A DNA stretch of 64,000 nt, taken from contig NC_133289.1 of NCBI RefSeq assembly GCF_005239225.2, positions 15,608,889 through 15,672,888 of the forward strand, in the 5' to 3' direction. Numbering within the stretch: position 1 is the first letter of the stretch; every line of letters starts with the position of its first letter. Below are positions 23,873-36,312 of this stretch, piece after piece. The position numbers and the translations under genes are program-made. The notes under the pieces are model-generated. The model made no database searches and had not been told where the DNA came from. It saw only the letters and a list, made by a program, of their open reading frames with translations. The stretch is from Populus alba (taxonomy: Eukaryota > Streptophyta > Magnoliopsida > Malpighiales > Salicaceae).

Positions 23873-25296
23873 CTAAGTCCAAATTTGAAGCTTGAAGATT
23901 TTATGCAAGACTATTTTCTCTTCTTTTTACGAAAATAGTTATTGTACTACTTAAATGTAGATTGTCTACTTTGAAAATGACTATTATTATTTTGGAGGAT
24001 ACAAACGGATTGGAGGGATATAGGGATTAGGGTTTCTTATCAAATAAAAAAGAAAAAGAGAAAGAAAAATAGGGTGGCTAGAAAAAAGAAAGAAATTCCA
24101 ACTCTCTTTTCCTATACATGAAAGTATGTTTTCATCATTTCTCTTCTTTAGTTTTTTTTATAGACATGCAAGACTAAGTTATTTTTCTTGGTTGAAAGGA
24201 TACAGAAACCTTCGGATTTCAAAAACTGTGAGATCTATTTTATCTTTTCTTTTTAGTTTATAATATGAGTATAATAAATGTTTTCCTATGCTTATTTCCT
24301 ATGATTGTTTAGTTTGATTGTTAAAGCGAACTCTAAGTTATTATTCTAACCAATCTATTTCTGAGTTTGTTACCAAAACTGGAATTGTGATATTTAAACT
24401 TGTGAAGCCACTAAGTTTAAGAATTATGGTGGCTCTATATTGTTAATATTAGGGAAAACATTCAATTAAATCGAAAATAGACTATAGATAGTTATGTTGT
24501 CTATATTTATCAACCTATCTATTTCTTAAGGCTGCCATTGATTTAAATTAGTAGTGCAAACATTGTGGTTGTTTAATGATTAGGGTTAACTATACCGTAG
24601 ATCGATTAACTGACTAATTTTAAGAAAATATAAATATTCAGAATATAAATTGATATATCATTTCAATGATCAATTTTTATTTCTATAGGTGTACATTTAC
24701 TTAAGGCTATGATGTTTCTCTTAATAAATTTCAATTTATTTAATTTAGTTTGATTACTTTATTTTGTTTACCATAACATAACTTAGATAACCTCAAAACC
24801 CCTCAACTTTGAATCATTTAACATAAAGGCCTAAACTAGATCTTCCTCACATGATCGACTTCTTACTTGCTCTATACTATCTTATTTGTTTAAGTTAAGG
24901 TAATTATTTTTTGTGACCGCAACATCGCACAATTTTTTTTATGCCATTACCGAGCAAGTGATTCTAGTTGATTCTTATGCTATGATTGTTATTTATTTTG
25001 TTTTTAAAAAAACAGGAAAAAGGTATTGTTCAAAATAAATTTTTTAATGGAATTAGGCTTTAGCATTTAGTTTCCCGAAGGAAAATGATGTTTTGAGCAA
25101 GACTTGTTGCTTTAAGCTACTAACCCTACCCTTTCGAGGCTAAATTCCACAGTTTTCTAGGGTTTTAGGCATTTTTGTGTTTTAACAATGGATTTTCATT
25201 TACTTTCACTGCTTTAAATCTCTATTGTGATTGATTTATTTTTAGTTTATTCGAGTTTTCTTGAATATTTATGCCTGCAACCTGATTTACTAATCA
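23873..25296. other. No gene seen; possible LTR and primer site of the following relic
   Basis: It is AT-rich. ATGCCATTACCGAGCAAG at 24941-24958 is a plausible degraded form of the tRNA-Asp-type primer site (TGGCGCCGTTGCCGGGGA) used by Athila/Tat elements. It lies about 350 bp before a gag relic, so part of 23.9-24.9 kb may be a decayed LTR. I could not define its ends. Confidence 0.35.
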
Positions 25297-26230
25297 ATGA
25301 TAAGTGGAGGTATATCTCGAAATAGAAAATACTTTAGGCAGATTACAAAAGGAAGCTCACATAAACATCATGGTTGTTGGACGACAACAGACACTCAAGG
25401 AGCTCATTGCTCCCAACAAGGAGAATCAACCATTGTGCATAAACATCGACAACAACGCCAACTTCAAGCTCAAGTTTGGGTTTATACACCTACTAACAAT
25501 ATTTAATGGACTTACTAGAGAAGACCCTTATGCTCATCTTAAGGAGTTTTACATGGTTTGTGTTGGCATGAAACCACATAGAGTTGACGAAGAATAAATT
25601 AAGTTAAAAGCTATCCTTTTCTCTTTAAAAGGGGTAGCAAAAACATGTTTTTTTTTCTCTATTCTCTCTGGTTTCATTAGAACTTGGAATAGTATGAAGA
25701 AGATTTTTCTGGAGAAGTATTTTTCAGCCTTCGAGTTGCCATTATAAGAAAAGAAATATGTGGAATTCGATAATGCTAGCTTTAAAAGGGCTTTATATGA
25801 TTTGGGTGCATCTATTAATGTTATGCCTAAACATTATTTATGATTTTCTTAGTCTTGAGCCTTCAATTAAAACTAGTATTATAATGCAATTTATAGATCA
25901 TAGTTTTGTTTATCCATTTGGTGTGATAGAAAATTTCCTAGTTAAGATTCATAATTTGGTTATTCCATATGACTTTTATATTCTTGATATGGAACGTGAT
26001 TCCTCACATACCAACACTCCTATCTTATTTGGAAGACTATTCTTGAAAACTACCAACACTAAAATTGATCGTGGTAATGATATTTTGTCTATGAAAGTGG
26101 AAGATGAAGTAATTGAATTTAACTTTCATAATGCAATGAAATATCCTTATAACAATGCTTATTCTATCACATGTCATGACCAAATTGATGAGTGTGGGCA
26201 ATAAGTTCTTGATTTTGATTGCGAGGATAG
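25297..26230 (+). pseudogene. Ty3/gypsy (Athila/Tat-like) gag-protease relic
   Basis: Frame 25304-25597 carries a gag signature (FGFIHLLTIFNGLTREDPY, then HLKEF). After a stop it continues IKLKAI.FSLKGVAK and TWNSMKKIFLEKYF to about 25735, matching the Retrotrans_gag domain. Directly afterwards 25758-26204 reads as an aspartic protease. ALYDLGASINVMP (active-site Asp near 25799, partly in another frame) is followed by VIPYDFYILDM and PILFGRLFL. The gag-to-protease linker and zinc knuckle are deleted. The relic has frameshifts and is dead. Its gag differs clearly from that of the 12-kb element at 43.6-55.6 kb, so it is a separate lineage. Confidence 0.8.
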
Positions 26231-26816
26231 ATTAAGCGTGACATTAAGCCATGATGTTGATTTTATTGAGATAAAAGAGATGAAGAAGAAGATATATGTT
26301 CCCCAAAACATGCAAGAATCAACCTTAGTTTTTAATGTTATTAGTCTGATTTTTTTTTTTTTACATGATTTTACACAATAAATATATATTGACATGTAAA
26401 ATCATATAATTTTACAAGTAAACACATAATTATAATAATTTTATTCACACAATAGTTTTTTATGCACTCTAACTGTCATTGGCAAAGGATGTTTTGGTTC
26501 GACTAGCTCAATCAATCTGGAGATCTTTCTTTCTTATCCAAAAAATCAAAAAATTGATCCATGCTTCTATCTAAAGTTGAATTAATGGAAAAGTCGTACA
26601 GAAAAAAAGGATAATAAAGAGGCAAAAAGAAATTTCACTCCTGACAGCATTAATCCTAGCAACAGCACTAATAAAAAAATACATAAGTTACATAGAACGT
26701 GGAGAAAAACCTTTTTTTTTTCCTGTTATATATTAAACTATATTTGTTTCTTTCTTGTCACAAAAAAACCTAAGACAGTAAAAAAAAAAAAAAAAGGAAA
26801 TAAAATGAATGCCTGC
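26231..26816. other. 3' flank of the minus-strand kinase gene, no other gene
   Basis: AT-rich with A-runs. It contains the 3' UTR of the kinase gene on the minus strand. No motif is seen. Confidence 0.4.
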
Positions 26817-27060
26817 TTACAAATAATCCTCCAATGCAATATCGACTGGAACCTCATATCCAAAAATCATGGAGTAATCATCTAACTCATCAGATGTAAA
26901 CTTTGGCATCCTCCAGCTTCTTGCAACTTCAGAGTCATGCCCACTGGTTAGAAGCTCTAACACCTACTCAGAAAGCAAAGAAAACAAGAAATGGGCTCAA
27001 TCAGGTTAGTTGTTTGCCATTCTCAAATGGACTATGGACTTGTATGTGTGTGTGTGTGTG

Positions 27061-27133
<73 letters not shown>

Positions 27134-30082
27134 TCAGCCTAGCGCATAATAATGTTACGCGCACCTCACTCATTGATGGACGCCATGTAGAGGATTCTCT
27201 CACACAATATGAAGCTGTTAGAACCACTCTATGCACTTGGTCGGAATCAAATTTCCCTTCCAGTTCCGGATCAGCTAGTTCCGTGATGTTTCCAGATTCC
27301 ATTAGAGGCTTTGCCTGTACACATGCAAGCCATTTTAATGATATGAGAAGTTTCAGTTTAGTTTTTGAGACGGACTTAAAGAGAGAATCAAAAATCAAAA
27401 CTAGAAACTGGTTTTGTCTCTGGGTAACATATTGTTGCTGAGATTCAATTTATGATCGTTTAAATTGTTGGATTTTGAAGTAGCATAGGATTTGGTAATC
27501 GATCAAGATAAGAATCCAGTTATCTCTACATACCCATAAGAGAAGGTTTTGCTTCGACGAGTCCACAGGCCTCCGGCCCGTTATGATCTCCAAAAGAAGA
27601 ACTCCAAATGCAAAAACATCAGTTTTCTCATCCACAATTCCGTGCATGAAGTACTCTGGTGCTAAGTATCCAAATGTTCCCTCAATTGGAATCACAGCAT
27701 GGTGAGTCACCTTGTTAGGAAGCCATTTTGCAAGCCCAAAATCAGTTATCTACAGAGAAGAAAGAAATGCTTAGTATCCTTTGAACCCTTCATTGGCTTT
27801 AAAAATTAGAACAGTGATAGAGTTTGCTTGCAACAGTCACCTGCGGCTCATAATCAGGCCCTAGAAGAACATTAGAGGCTTTTATGTCTCGATGTATTAT
27901 TCGGTGCTTGCAGCATTTGTGCAGATAATGCAGACCTCTAGCCACTCCAAGGGCGATCTTGTATCGTGTTGGCCACTGAAGTGACTCACCTGTTTTACCT
28001 GATGATCATCCATAAAAAAAAAAAAAAAAAAAAAACTCTGTCAAGTAAACAGGCATCATTTATTTCATCATCCATAACTCTGCTTCAAATCATGAGCGAT
28101 TCCTGTACTCAGAAATCTCGAGAGCTATTCTATTACTGTAGAATTTTATTAACACATGCTTTGCTACGACCAGCATTTCCTTTATACCTGCATTTTTCAA
28201 TCCCTTTTTGAGTAGCATTCTAGAATTTATTGAGAAGAAAGTGCAGTAACTTATTACCGTGCAACGCAGATGCCAAATTTCCATTCTGAGAGAAATTGAA
28301 AATCAGGTAGAGTCCATTTTCAATACAGCACCCAAGTAATTTTGCTGTATTGGGATGGCAAACATGCCCAATAATGCCCAATTCCATGAGGAACTCTTTC
28401 TCTTTGGAAGCATCCTTGTTGTCCTTGGCTAGCATCTTTACCGCGATAGCTCTCCCGTCAGAAAGATCACCTCTATATACTTCTGAATACCCGCCTCTAC
28501 CGACTATATTGTCTGATGATGCTCAAAACAAAACAAAACAAACGAGCATTAGACTTGTTAGTTAATTTCATCCGTGAGTCACTAAATCAGATTGCCTAGC
28601 ATATGACCACATAAGATTAGTGGAAGTTTACCTGGGTGGAAGTTATTTGTTGCATTGGCAATCTCCTCAAAGGTGAAGCACTTTAACAAAGGCTGTTGCT
28701 TTTCTTTGTTCAAAAAGATCCTATTTCTTTTTCTCATTGGTGAAGCAAAAATTGAGGAGATAAGTTTACAGGTAGATATTTGCTTCTTTGTCTTTGATCG
28801 GCCATTGATATTGGTAGCCAGAGAAGGGGACTCTGTAGTGCTTGAGTCTCCGATACTGAAGGCATCATCTTCTGTACTGTGAGATTCTGCTTCAAGTTGA
28901 TATAATACAGTTCTTGGTGAAGAGTTATGTTTCTTTGTCTCCGAGTTGATGTGATTTTCAATGGTGGAGGAAGTGCTGCCACTACGAGTGTTACCATCAG
29001 CGTTCTTGCTCAACCACCACGAACTTGGTTTAAGATTTTCTGCTATAAATGGAACATTAGATAGGTGTTCTAGAGTAAGCTATACACTATCTACATGAAT
29101 TTTCTTTTAACGTAAAACCAACCTCTTATAGTTGCTGCATTCTTCTGTGGTTCACATTTTCCTAATGAAAGAACTGTGCAGGTTTCTGGGGCATGCTCAA
29201 AACAATACCTTATAACTTCATGCCAAGTTCTAATATAGGCAAAAAAAAAAGTGTTTTATCATTTATGAGCTATAATATCAAAGCATAAATGAGATTCTCT
29301 GATTACTAATCTGGTTTTCTCACCTATTTGATCGGTTTCTCGAGCCACGAAGAAGAAGATAATCAGCCGAAATGGATTTTGCTTCCTCGATCAGAACTCT
29401 AGCAATATCAGAGCTAAATCCTACTCTAGCCTCCAAATTTATCTGGAAAAATTTCAATCCACTATAAACTCTAATTTCAATGATATTTCAGTAGAAAAAT
29501 ATTGGAACATGCATTATTCAACATTTGACAAACACTCAGAAGGTTATAATTTTAAATACCTGCTTAGACTGGCATGTCCTGGCAAATTCTCCAAGAACAG
29601 ATATAACATGTGCTTTTGCTTGTCGAATCCGCCATTGTTTGTTCTTTATTAATTCGCGCTTCTTTGACTCCTCACCAACTGTTTTTAATCAAACATGCAG
29701 AACATTACTCAGCCAAGTATAAGTAGAAGCAACGTAGGCTACTGATCTATTTGATAAATTCAACTCATTTAAACAGGACTTGACTTGACCAAATTAAACC
29801 ATGCAACAATAGCGTTCACACTGGTAAACTACTCAGTTCATATTTGACTCAGCAGGAAATCGAGATGACAACGCATAGATATACAGTTGAAGTCACAATG
29901 CATGGAGATTTATTTATTTACTCGTAGAAGTAGCGCAAAAGATGCTGACCAAGAACATGAATGGCAACAATGGTGTCGTTTGATTGAGCTAGAACTCTAG
30001 TTGCCCATGAAAGGAGCTCAATGCTGTGATCTGGGTCTAACGAGATGCCAATGAGTATTTTGGAAGGAGCTGGAGGGATCAT
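26817..30082 (-). CDS. Receptor-like cytoplasmic kinase with N-terminal USP domain (RLCK-VI type), ten exons
   Basis: Ten exons join in frame: 30082-29950, 29678-29560, 29442-29324, 29229-29123, 29042-28632, 28512-28258, 27989-27841, 27749-27534, 27314-27165 and 26963-26817. All have GT-AG introns, giving 1806 nt or 601 residues. Residues 1-150 form a universal-stress-protein/adenine-nucleotide-hydrolase-like domain (start [16 protein letters not shown]). A Ser/Thr-rich linker then leads to [20 protein letters not shown]. The kinase has GRGGYSEV (P-loop), AIAVKML (Lys), [13 protein letters not shown] (catalytic loop), ITDFGLAKW (DFG), [11 protein letters not shown] (APE) and RPSMSEVLELL. It ends EDYL. 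The start is the only ATG downstream of an in-frame stop. This matches Arabidopsis USP-kinases such as At2g16750; RBK1/RBK2 are near relatives that interact with ROP GTPases. A cytosolic, soluble Ser/Thr kinase is expected. No disabling change is seen. Confidence 0.9.
27066..27127. repeat. (AT)n microsatellite in the last kinase intron
   Basis: About 30 AT dinucleotides, preceded by a (TG)n run near 27045. It lies in the 201-bp intron between the last two exons of the USP-kinase gene, so it does not affect the protein. Predicted Tyr-Ile repeats in overlapping frames are artefacts. Confidence 0.95.
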
Positions 30083-30569
30083 GTTGTCTCCAACAAGTTG
30101 GCCGACCAGACTGAAAGCTCTTAGAGCTGAGAAAGGAAGGGTATTCAGTTATTTGCTCTGTTGACGAGTTCTGTCCAAGATGGAAGCACAGGAAGCTTAA
30201 TAACATGTAGAAGGGAGCAACAGCATGATTAGGGTTAGTAGAGTGAGGTGAGGACACATTGGCAGGCTCTCATTCCATTATTCTTGTTTAAGAAGCATGG
30301 TATGCCCTTTACAGTGGCAAGAAGAGAAGTGATTAATCTCTCCAAAGAAATCTCTGTGATGGAGGAATTAAGTGGTATGGTTGGGTGCTTTGGGGTATAA
30401 GCAAAGGTGATGGAAAGTATTTGATATGTCTTGACATCTAAGCCAAAACTTCAAATTGGCAAAAAAAGAAGAGCTGCTTTGATGGGGTTTGGTAGGAGGC
30501 CGGGGGGACTCTTCGCCACTCAAAAAGAGACCTTACCCTTTATCAAAATGTTCAGAAGAAACTAAATTA

Positions 30570-30730
30570 ATGTTTGTTTTCTGTTTTTAAAAGTATTTTT
30601 TAAAAAATTTAATTTTTTTTATATTTTTATTAACTTTAAATTAATATATTTTTAGTCTTTTTAAATTATTTTGATGTATTGATACCAAAAATAATTTAAA
30701 AAATAATCACAATTTTAATGTCAAAAACAA
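30570..30730. repeat. AT-rich MITE-like dispersed repeat, copy 4
   Basis: It begins TGTTTGTTTTCTGTTTTTAA and ends AATAATCACAATTTTAATGT, sharing the A/T core and TTTTAAATTATTTTGATGTATTGA-like centre with the other blocks of this family. Boundaries are approximate. Confidence 0.45.
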
Positions 30731-31740
30731 TACCTAAGGGTTTCACTTTCCACATGGAAAGATGACAGAGAGATTCTATATGCTTGAAGGAGTGGGATAC
30801 TGCATGACATTGACATGGCGACATGATCTGGTCTTAATTGTATACGATGCTTGCATATTTACAAGTAGATGTTTGCAAATCATTAGGCTTAATCTATCAA
30901 TTATTACATTACTTTCAACATTTTTTTCTTCAATCAATTTCACACCTAAAAGAACAAAACTATTTGAATTTCATCCCTACTTCAACAAAAAAAAAAAATT
31001 CCCTCTTCTAATAGCATCTCTATGATTAAGAAACAATACCACCAAAATAGGATGAAATATCACTATGATTATCAAGACTATTTGAATCTTTTGCTAGAAC
31101 TGAAGAGCTAAGATAAATGCATTTTTTAATTTTTTCCACAAGCATCATATACAGTTAAGCTAAAACCAGGTATGCAACCTATTAATTCAATCCCTTACCT
31201 TGTCCATTAAGAAATTACGCACGATTATGTCCAAATTAATGATCGGTTTGTTAAAATTTAGTAAGGAAGCAAAACTCAATAAAAGAGGACAAAGTGTGAA
31301 AAAAAATAGAAATTTCATGGTAAATCTCAAATTCATCAGAAGAAATTCTGTTTAGTCCATCTACTTTTCTTTTCCTTACTTTGCAGTCTTTTTATTCTTT
31401 GCAATTTTAATTTTGATCAAATAATTTATTTTTTTAACATTTCAATCCCTAAATTTCAAAGAGGAAAGACAAAGTCGCCTACAAAAGAAGAAGGATAAAA
31501 AAAATTAGTAAATAACTACTTTTTGGTGATGAAACTTATCGTTCTTAGTGACAACAAGTTTCATTTAATGAGAGGATTTGAATTGTTAATATTTTTCTAT
31601 AAGCATGTTTGAAAAAACAGATTAGGTTCCACCATGATTTTTTGATTTGGTTGGTGTTGTTTTTATAAGTGATTTTTTTGTTGGTAAGTGATTTATAATG
31701 ATTTTTGTGATGCTTTTGAGTGTTTTCGGGGGAAAAAAAC

Positions 31741-31894
31741 TTAAAATTAGATTTTTAAATCAACAAACATAACTGAAAAACATAACACTAGCAACAAGTT
31801 GCCTGCTTTTGAGAAAAAAGATTTAAAATTAGATTTTTAAATCAACAAACATAATTAAAAAACATAACATTAGCAACAAGTTGCCTGCTACAAA
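31741..31894. repeat. 82-bp direct tandem repeat
   Basis: TTAAAATTAGATTTTTAAAT begins units at 31741 and 31823. Each unit ends AGCAACAAGTTGCCTGCT, with few differences between them. Confidence 0.85.
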
Positions 31895-32953
31895 CATAAC
31901 CTATTTAAAAACAAATGAGTGGGCCTCATCATTCTCGGGATTCTAGGCCCACACATGACCAAACTTTTTTAATAAGGTCTGGTACATGGGCCTATCTCTT
32001 TAACGTTTGGTTATTTATTTATTTATTTATATTAATTGTTTTAATTTATTTAGTTTATTTAGTTTTGTTTTTAAAATAGCAATTGATTTTTCTTTATATA
32101 TATATATATGTATGTATATATTTAGTTGAATGATATTTAGAAGGGATTAGTTCTATTTGTCTTAACTTTTTTCCTTTTATATTTTATAAGGAATAGTTGT
32201 ATTTGTATTAAGATTTTATAAAATGGAAATTATTTGTTATTTGAAATAACAATTAAACATTAAAATAAAATGAATGAAAACACTTTAAATAAAAAAAGAT
32301 AATTAATGTAAACCATATGCATGTACATGTATCTTTTTTTTACTATGAAGATTAGTTTTTTTGTTTAAATATTTAATTAGTGTTAACAATTCTTTTTTAT
32401 TTATCAATTCATATATATTTTTTAATTTATTTAATAAAGTATAAATAACATCTTTTTGTTTATCAGATAAAAAAAAAAATATGTTACAAATTAAGCTTTT
32501 TAATTTATTTTAATTTGCTTTGTAAAAAAGTTATCACTATCTTAAACAAATATTCCAATATTAGGTTGCTATTCAATTTTTTAAGCATCTTTTTTTATTA
32601 TTATTATATAATTAAATAAAACATAATTTAACAAAAATAAAATAAAATTGTCATACCTATTGGAGTTCATGACCGGAGCTGTTAGTTTGACTTGTTACCC
32701 TCTAAACTAATATTTACTTAAAATATTTTTCTAAAAAAATCATTTTAGTCTTTGTAATTTCTTAAAAAGTTATTTTGGTCCTTAAATGTTTTTGTTAATT
32801 TAGAAGTTTTTTTGTTTTCAAAGTATTTTTAAAAATGTATCCCTAAATTATAAAGTTTGTGCAATCAAATCTTCCTATTTTTTTTTTTTTTAAATAATTA
32901 GCAGGCATCAACCAAGTATAAAGAGAGTACCCATAAGTCATTTTAACAGGTAT

Positions 32954-33151
32954 TTATTTTATTACCTGATCGGCTTCATACCCGCCATGGCCGTCCCTGT
33001 GCAGGACTACGTGTGTAAGGATGCTCGTGTAACATGATGGCCACATAATCGAGGCTTCACGTTTGCTTACCCAACCAGCTGCCGCGAGTCCTATAACTTT
33101 AATTCGAAGCTTCATTGATGTAACTTTCCTTACACATAACCATGTACACAA
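32954..33151 (-). other. Unassigned exon-like fragment
   Basis: An open frame of 65 codons stands out in base composition from the AT-rich flanks. Its composition is protein-like (KVIGLAAAGWVSKREASIMW). The codon for Gln near 32969 is followed on the minus strand by GTAATA, a possible splice donor. I do not recognise the protein, and no neighbouring exon was found. It could be a captured exon in a transposon or a gene remnant. Confidence 0.3.
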
Positions 33152-33239
33152 ATTTAAATTGGTTGACTTTACAACCCTAGCAATTTATAAAAATATAGTT
33201 TAATAAAAATAGAATTTTTAGTAGTATTTTTTTTAATAT

Positions 33240-34520
33240 TAAAATAACAATATATTAAATTAATTTCAGTCAATCTAGGTTGAAATATGCAATTCGGGTT
33301 TTGAGATTATAATAAGCTAATAAAAAGCAAATCAAAATAATTAAGAAGCATAATACTCAATCAACTCAATGTTGAAAGATAAAATAAAATTAATTAAAAA
33401 AAATCTAAAACATTGACCCGAGTTAACCTATCAAACCCGTGACTTAGGTCATAAGACTAAGATAATCTCATGGAAAAAAAATTGAAATAAATTACAAATT
33501 TTAATCCCTTATTAGCCTAATATTGAAGGATTAAATTAAAAAAAAAACATAAAAACAATCTAAGTAAATCTGCAAAACTCATGACCTGGGTCATTAAACC
33601 AAAATAATTTCATTAAAAGAAAATAAAAACAAATGACTTGATTTAACCGGGGTTAACCTGCTAAATCCACAACTTTAATAGTGAGATTAAATTAATTTCA
33701 TAAAGAGTAAATTAAAACAAATTATGAAGCTCAATTTTTAATCATTCTTATTGGATCCAATATTGAATGATGAAATTTATAAAAATTCTAATTAAAAAAT
33801 TTACATGAAAAATAAGTCAAGTTAACTCGGGTTAACTCGTTAAGCACTATTATTAAGTCATGATGCCGGGATAACATAATAAAAAGTAAACCAAAATAAA
33901 TCTTGAAGCCTAATTCTAAATCGAAACCAAACACAATATTAAATTATGAAATTAGAAAAAAAAAGGAAAAATAATTGAGTCATTTGGATTAACCTATCAA
34001 CCCAATAAAAAGTAAATCCAATGTTGAAGGACTCGTGACCTAAGTTATGATATATAGATAATCTATTAGAAAAAAAAACAAAAAAAAAATAACTTGATTT
34101 AACTAGGGTTAAAATGCCGAAACCCATGATTTTGATCATGAGGCCAAGATATTCCCATAAAAAGCAAAAAAAAAAAAATTTATAAAACTCAATTTCTAAT
34201 TGACCTAGTGTTGAATGATGAAATTGAAAAAAAAAATTCAATTAAAAAAATATCCAAAAAAACAACTCAAGTCTACTTGGGTTAATCTATTAAACACTAT
34301 TTTCGGGTCATAAGGCTAAAATAACATAATAGAAAGAAAACAAACAAATCATGAAGTCTAATTTTCATTTAATTGAATATTAAATGATAAAATTAAAAAA
34401 AAATAATTAAAAAAAAACTTGAATTAATTGGGTTAACCCGCCAAATTCGCGATCCATGTCATGAGAGTATAATGACTCAATAAAAAACAAATCTTATATT
34501 AAATAATGAAACTAAGAACA
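33240..34520 (+). repeat. Satellite-like array of diverged ~110-175-bp units
   Basis: A monomer built from GGGTTAACC(T/C)G, CATGA..T.GGTCATGAGA, ATAATAAAAAGAAAA, CTAATATTGAATGATGAAATT and an A-run recurs about eight times. GTTAACC-type anchors lie near 33421, 33648, 33822, 33988, 34100, 34275 and 34430. Units are strongly diverged and spacing varies. The same family occurs inverted at 21780-22090 and inside the Helitron at 37960-38420. The open frame at 33939-34241 is an artefact of A-runs. Confidence 0.75.
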
Positions 34521-34616
34521 AAATCATTGATTGAAAAAAATAAAAAAAAAGAAGCAAAGCATTATAATGAATAATGTTTTGTAAAGATGAAGATAATAAA
34601 TCTATCTTTTTTAGTT

Positions 34617-35030
34617 TATAGTTAATTTGTTTTATTTGATTAGCAGGAAGTGAAAAATAATTAATAATTAAATGCTTTCACCACTTTTATTCTGACCCAA
34701 GTAGGATATCCATAAAAAATGAGATTTTATTTGGCCTCATCAATCTTCATTTTTTTACAAAAACATTAGTTTAATTTAAAAGAAATTTGATTGACCAACA
34801 TTTACCTAAATTAATTTATCTAACTCAAGTTTTATGTAGTGTCAATCACAAATCAGGTTTAATAACTATACTTTTATTTTATCATGTTATTCTATAAAAA
34901 TTAGTAATCCAGATGAGGAGATGAGAGGAGATTTTAACATCTTAACTCCATGCAATCCATCAATTTAGATTGTTTGAACTTCAATTGTTTGGTTATAAAT
35001 GAAAGCAAATAGAAATTCAACTATTTATCA
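34617..35030. repeat. 414-bp direct repeat, copy 1
   Basis: It matches 39005-39424 in the same orientation from TATAGTTAATTT to CAACTATTTATCA. Landmarks include TTAGCAGGAAGTGAAAAATA and CCAGATGAGGAGATGAGAGG. Copy 1 has a private insertion near 34970 and copy 2 another near 39140. Copy 2 abuts the truncated RLCK exon; copy 1 follows the satellite-like array. Confidence 0.9.
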
Positions 35031-36224
35031 TCAATTGAAATATAGAGCCGGGTCCAAGAAAGTCGGTTCAGTGGGCTAACCTACCGATCCACATAAACTG
35101 AAAAAAAGGTGTTAATCGATCACTGTTTGGAACCCCAGCAGGTCGACCCAGCAGCCTACCTTTTAAGCTTGGGCTGCGTGCTCTCTTGTATAAGCCTCTA
35201 GTCACTTTTAGTCGCTTTTATCAATGACAATAACTTCGTAGTTAGGACTGGCAGATGTATTCGTGTTACGATGCTGTTAGAATTTTCAGTTAATTTTGGA
35301 TGTGAAATGAAAGCATCTAGTATTATAAAATTCATTAATTAAATAATAAAAAAGATGATACTTATATTTAATATAATAAATTAATAAATATATTAATGAT
35401 AAATAAAAAAAATTATAAATGCTGATTAATGATTAAAGTGAGAAATTATTTTGAATACAAAGTCTGAATATCTTAAGAAATTGTATTTGAATATAATTTA
35501 TTTGTCAAAATGAGAATAATCATTAGTATGCATTGATGTAAAAACACAAAAATAAAATAAAATAATAAATTGTAATTGTTTTTTGAAAAAAGAAAGTGAA
35601 AGGGAAGATTAATTCAATTAAGATGAACAACTGGGAGTCTGGAACTGTTACTTTACAACAATGCATGGGAATATTTAATTGTTAAAAGTTTGATTAGTAC
35701 TAAACATGATGTTTCATGCTAAGTAAAAGAAAACCCCTTTAAGTTTCTCTTACATGATTATAAAATACACAATGTTGGCACTAACCTGGGAGGATTCACA
35801 CTAACTTCAAAGGAACTCACTCCGACAGAATCATATCATGTTAGGTTTTTGTTTTGGATTCTTGTCTAATTGTTGCGAAGAAAAAATAAAAAATAAAGAA
35901 TAAAAAAACCTCGTTTTGAAAGAGTTCAAAATCTTGACAGTGTCACGATTACAACAACTCAAGAATATGATATTCTGAAAGGGTATACAAAACAAGATGA
36001 AGAGGACAAGGATTAAAAGTGTCAATTATAAATATATTTTTACAGTAGCAACTTCACTACACCATTCCGTATCCCCTGCCATGGAATTTTGCTCGTTCAT
36101 TCTGACAAAGAGCATACATGTACTAACTCATTTCTCACATATTTTTCCCTATTTTCTTGCCATCTCCATGACGCATGTAAGGGTCTTGCATGTTTTGCAC
36201 CTCCATGGGACCAAAAACTCCACA
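35031..36224. other. No gene seen
   Basis: A short less AT-rich patch near 35045-35240 gives way to AT-rich DNA. Open frames at 35831-36025 and 35997-36314 have no recognisable motif, except that the end of the second overlaps a copied kinase tail (next entry). Confidence 0.4.
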
Positions 36225-36312
36225 CTCAGTACTTTCCTCAAGACCACCACCATCATTTTCACCGTCACTAGTCTGGTCAAGTTCCAGCAACTCTTCCTTG
36301 TACTTGACACTT
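36225..36312 (-). repeat. Duplicate of the RLCK C-terminal tail
   Basis: These 88 bases match 36709-36796 with about three differences. That segment encodes the tail KYKEELQELDQTSDGENDGG on the minus strand. The match stops abruptly at both ends. It records a second kinase copy now lost, or a local patch duplication. Confidence 0.85.

Larger units (their letters stand above)
30083..32950. other. Kinase 5' flank and AT-rich intergenic DNA
   Basis: The 30083-30500 stretch should hold the kinase promoter and 5' UTR; no clear TATA box was fixed. A MITE-like block lies at 30570-30730. The open frame at 30762-31025 has no motif. A direct repeat lies near 31741-31894. Beyond 31950 the DNA is very AT-rich. 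Confidence 0.4.

Noticed and set aside
27010..27441. Open frames with long Tyr-Ile repeats
   Set aside because: They translate the (AT)n microsatellite in a kinase intron and neighbouring exon antisense.
36049..36056. CACTACAC as a left CACTA terminus for element A
   Set aside because: It lies 3 kb outside the subterminal repeat zone and the following bases do not match the inverted right end.
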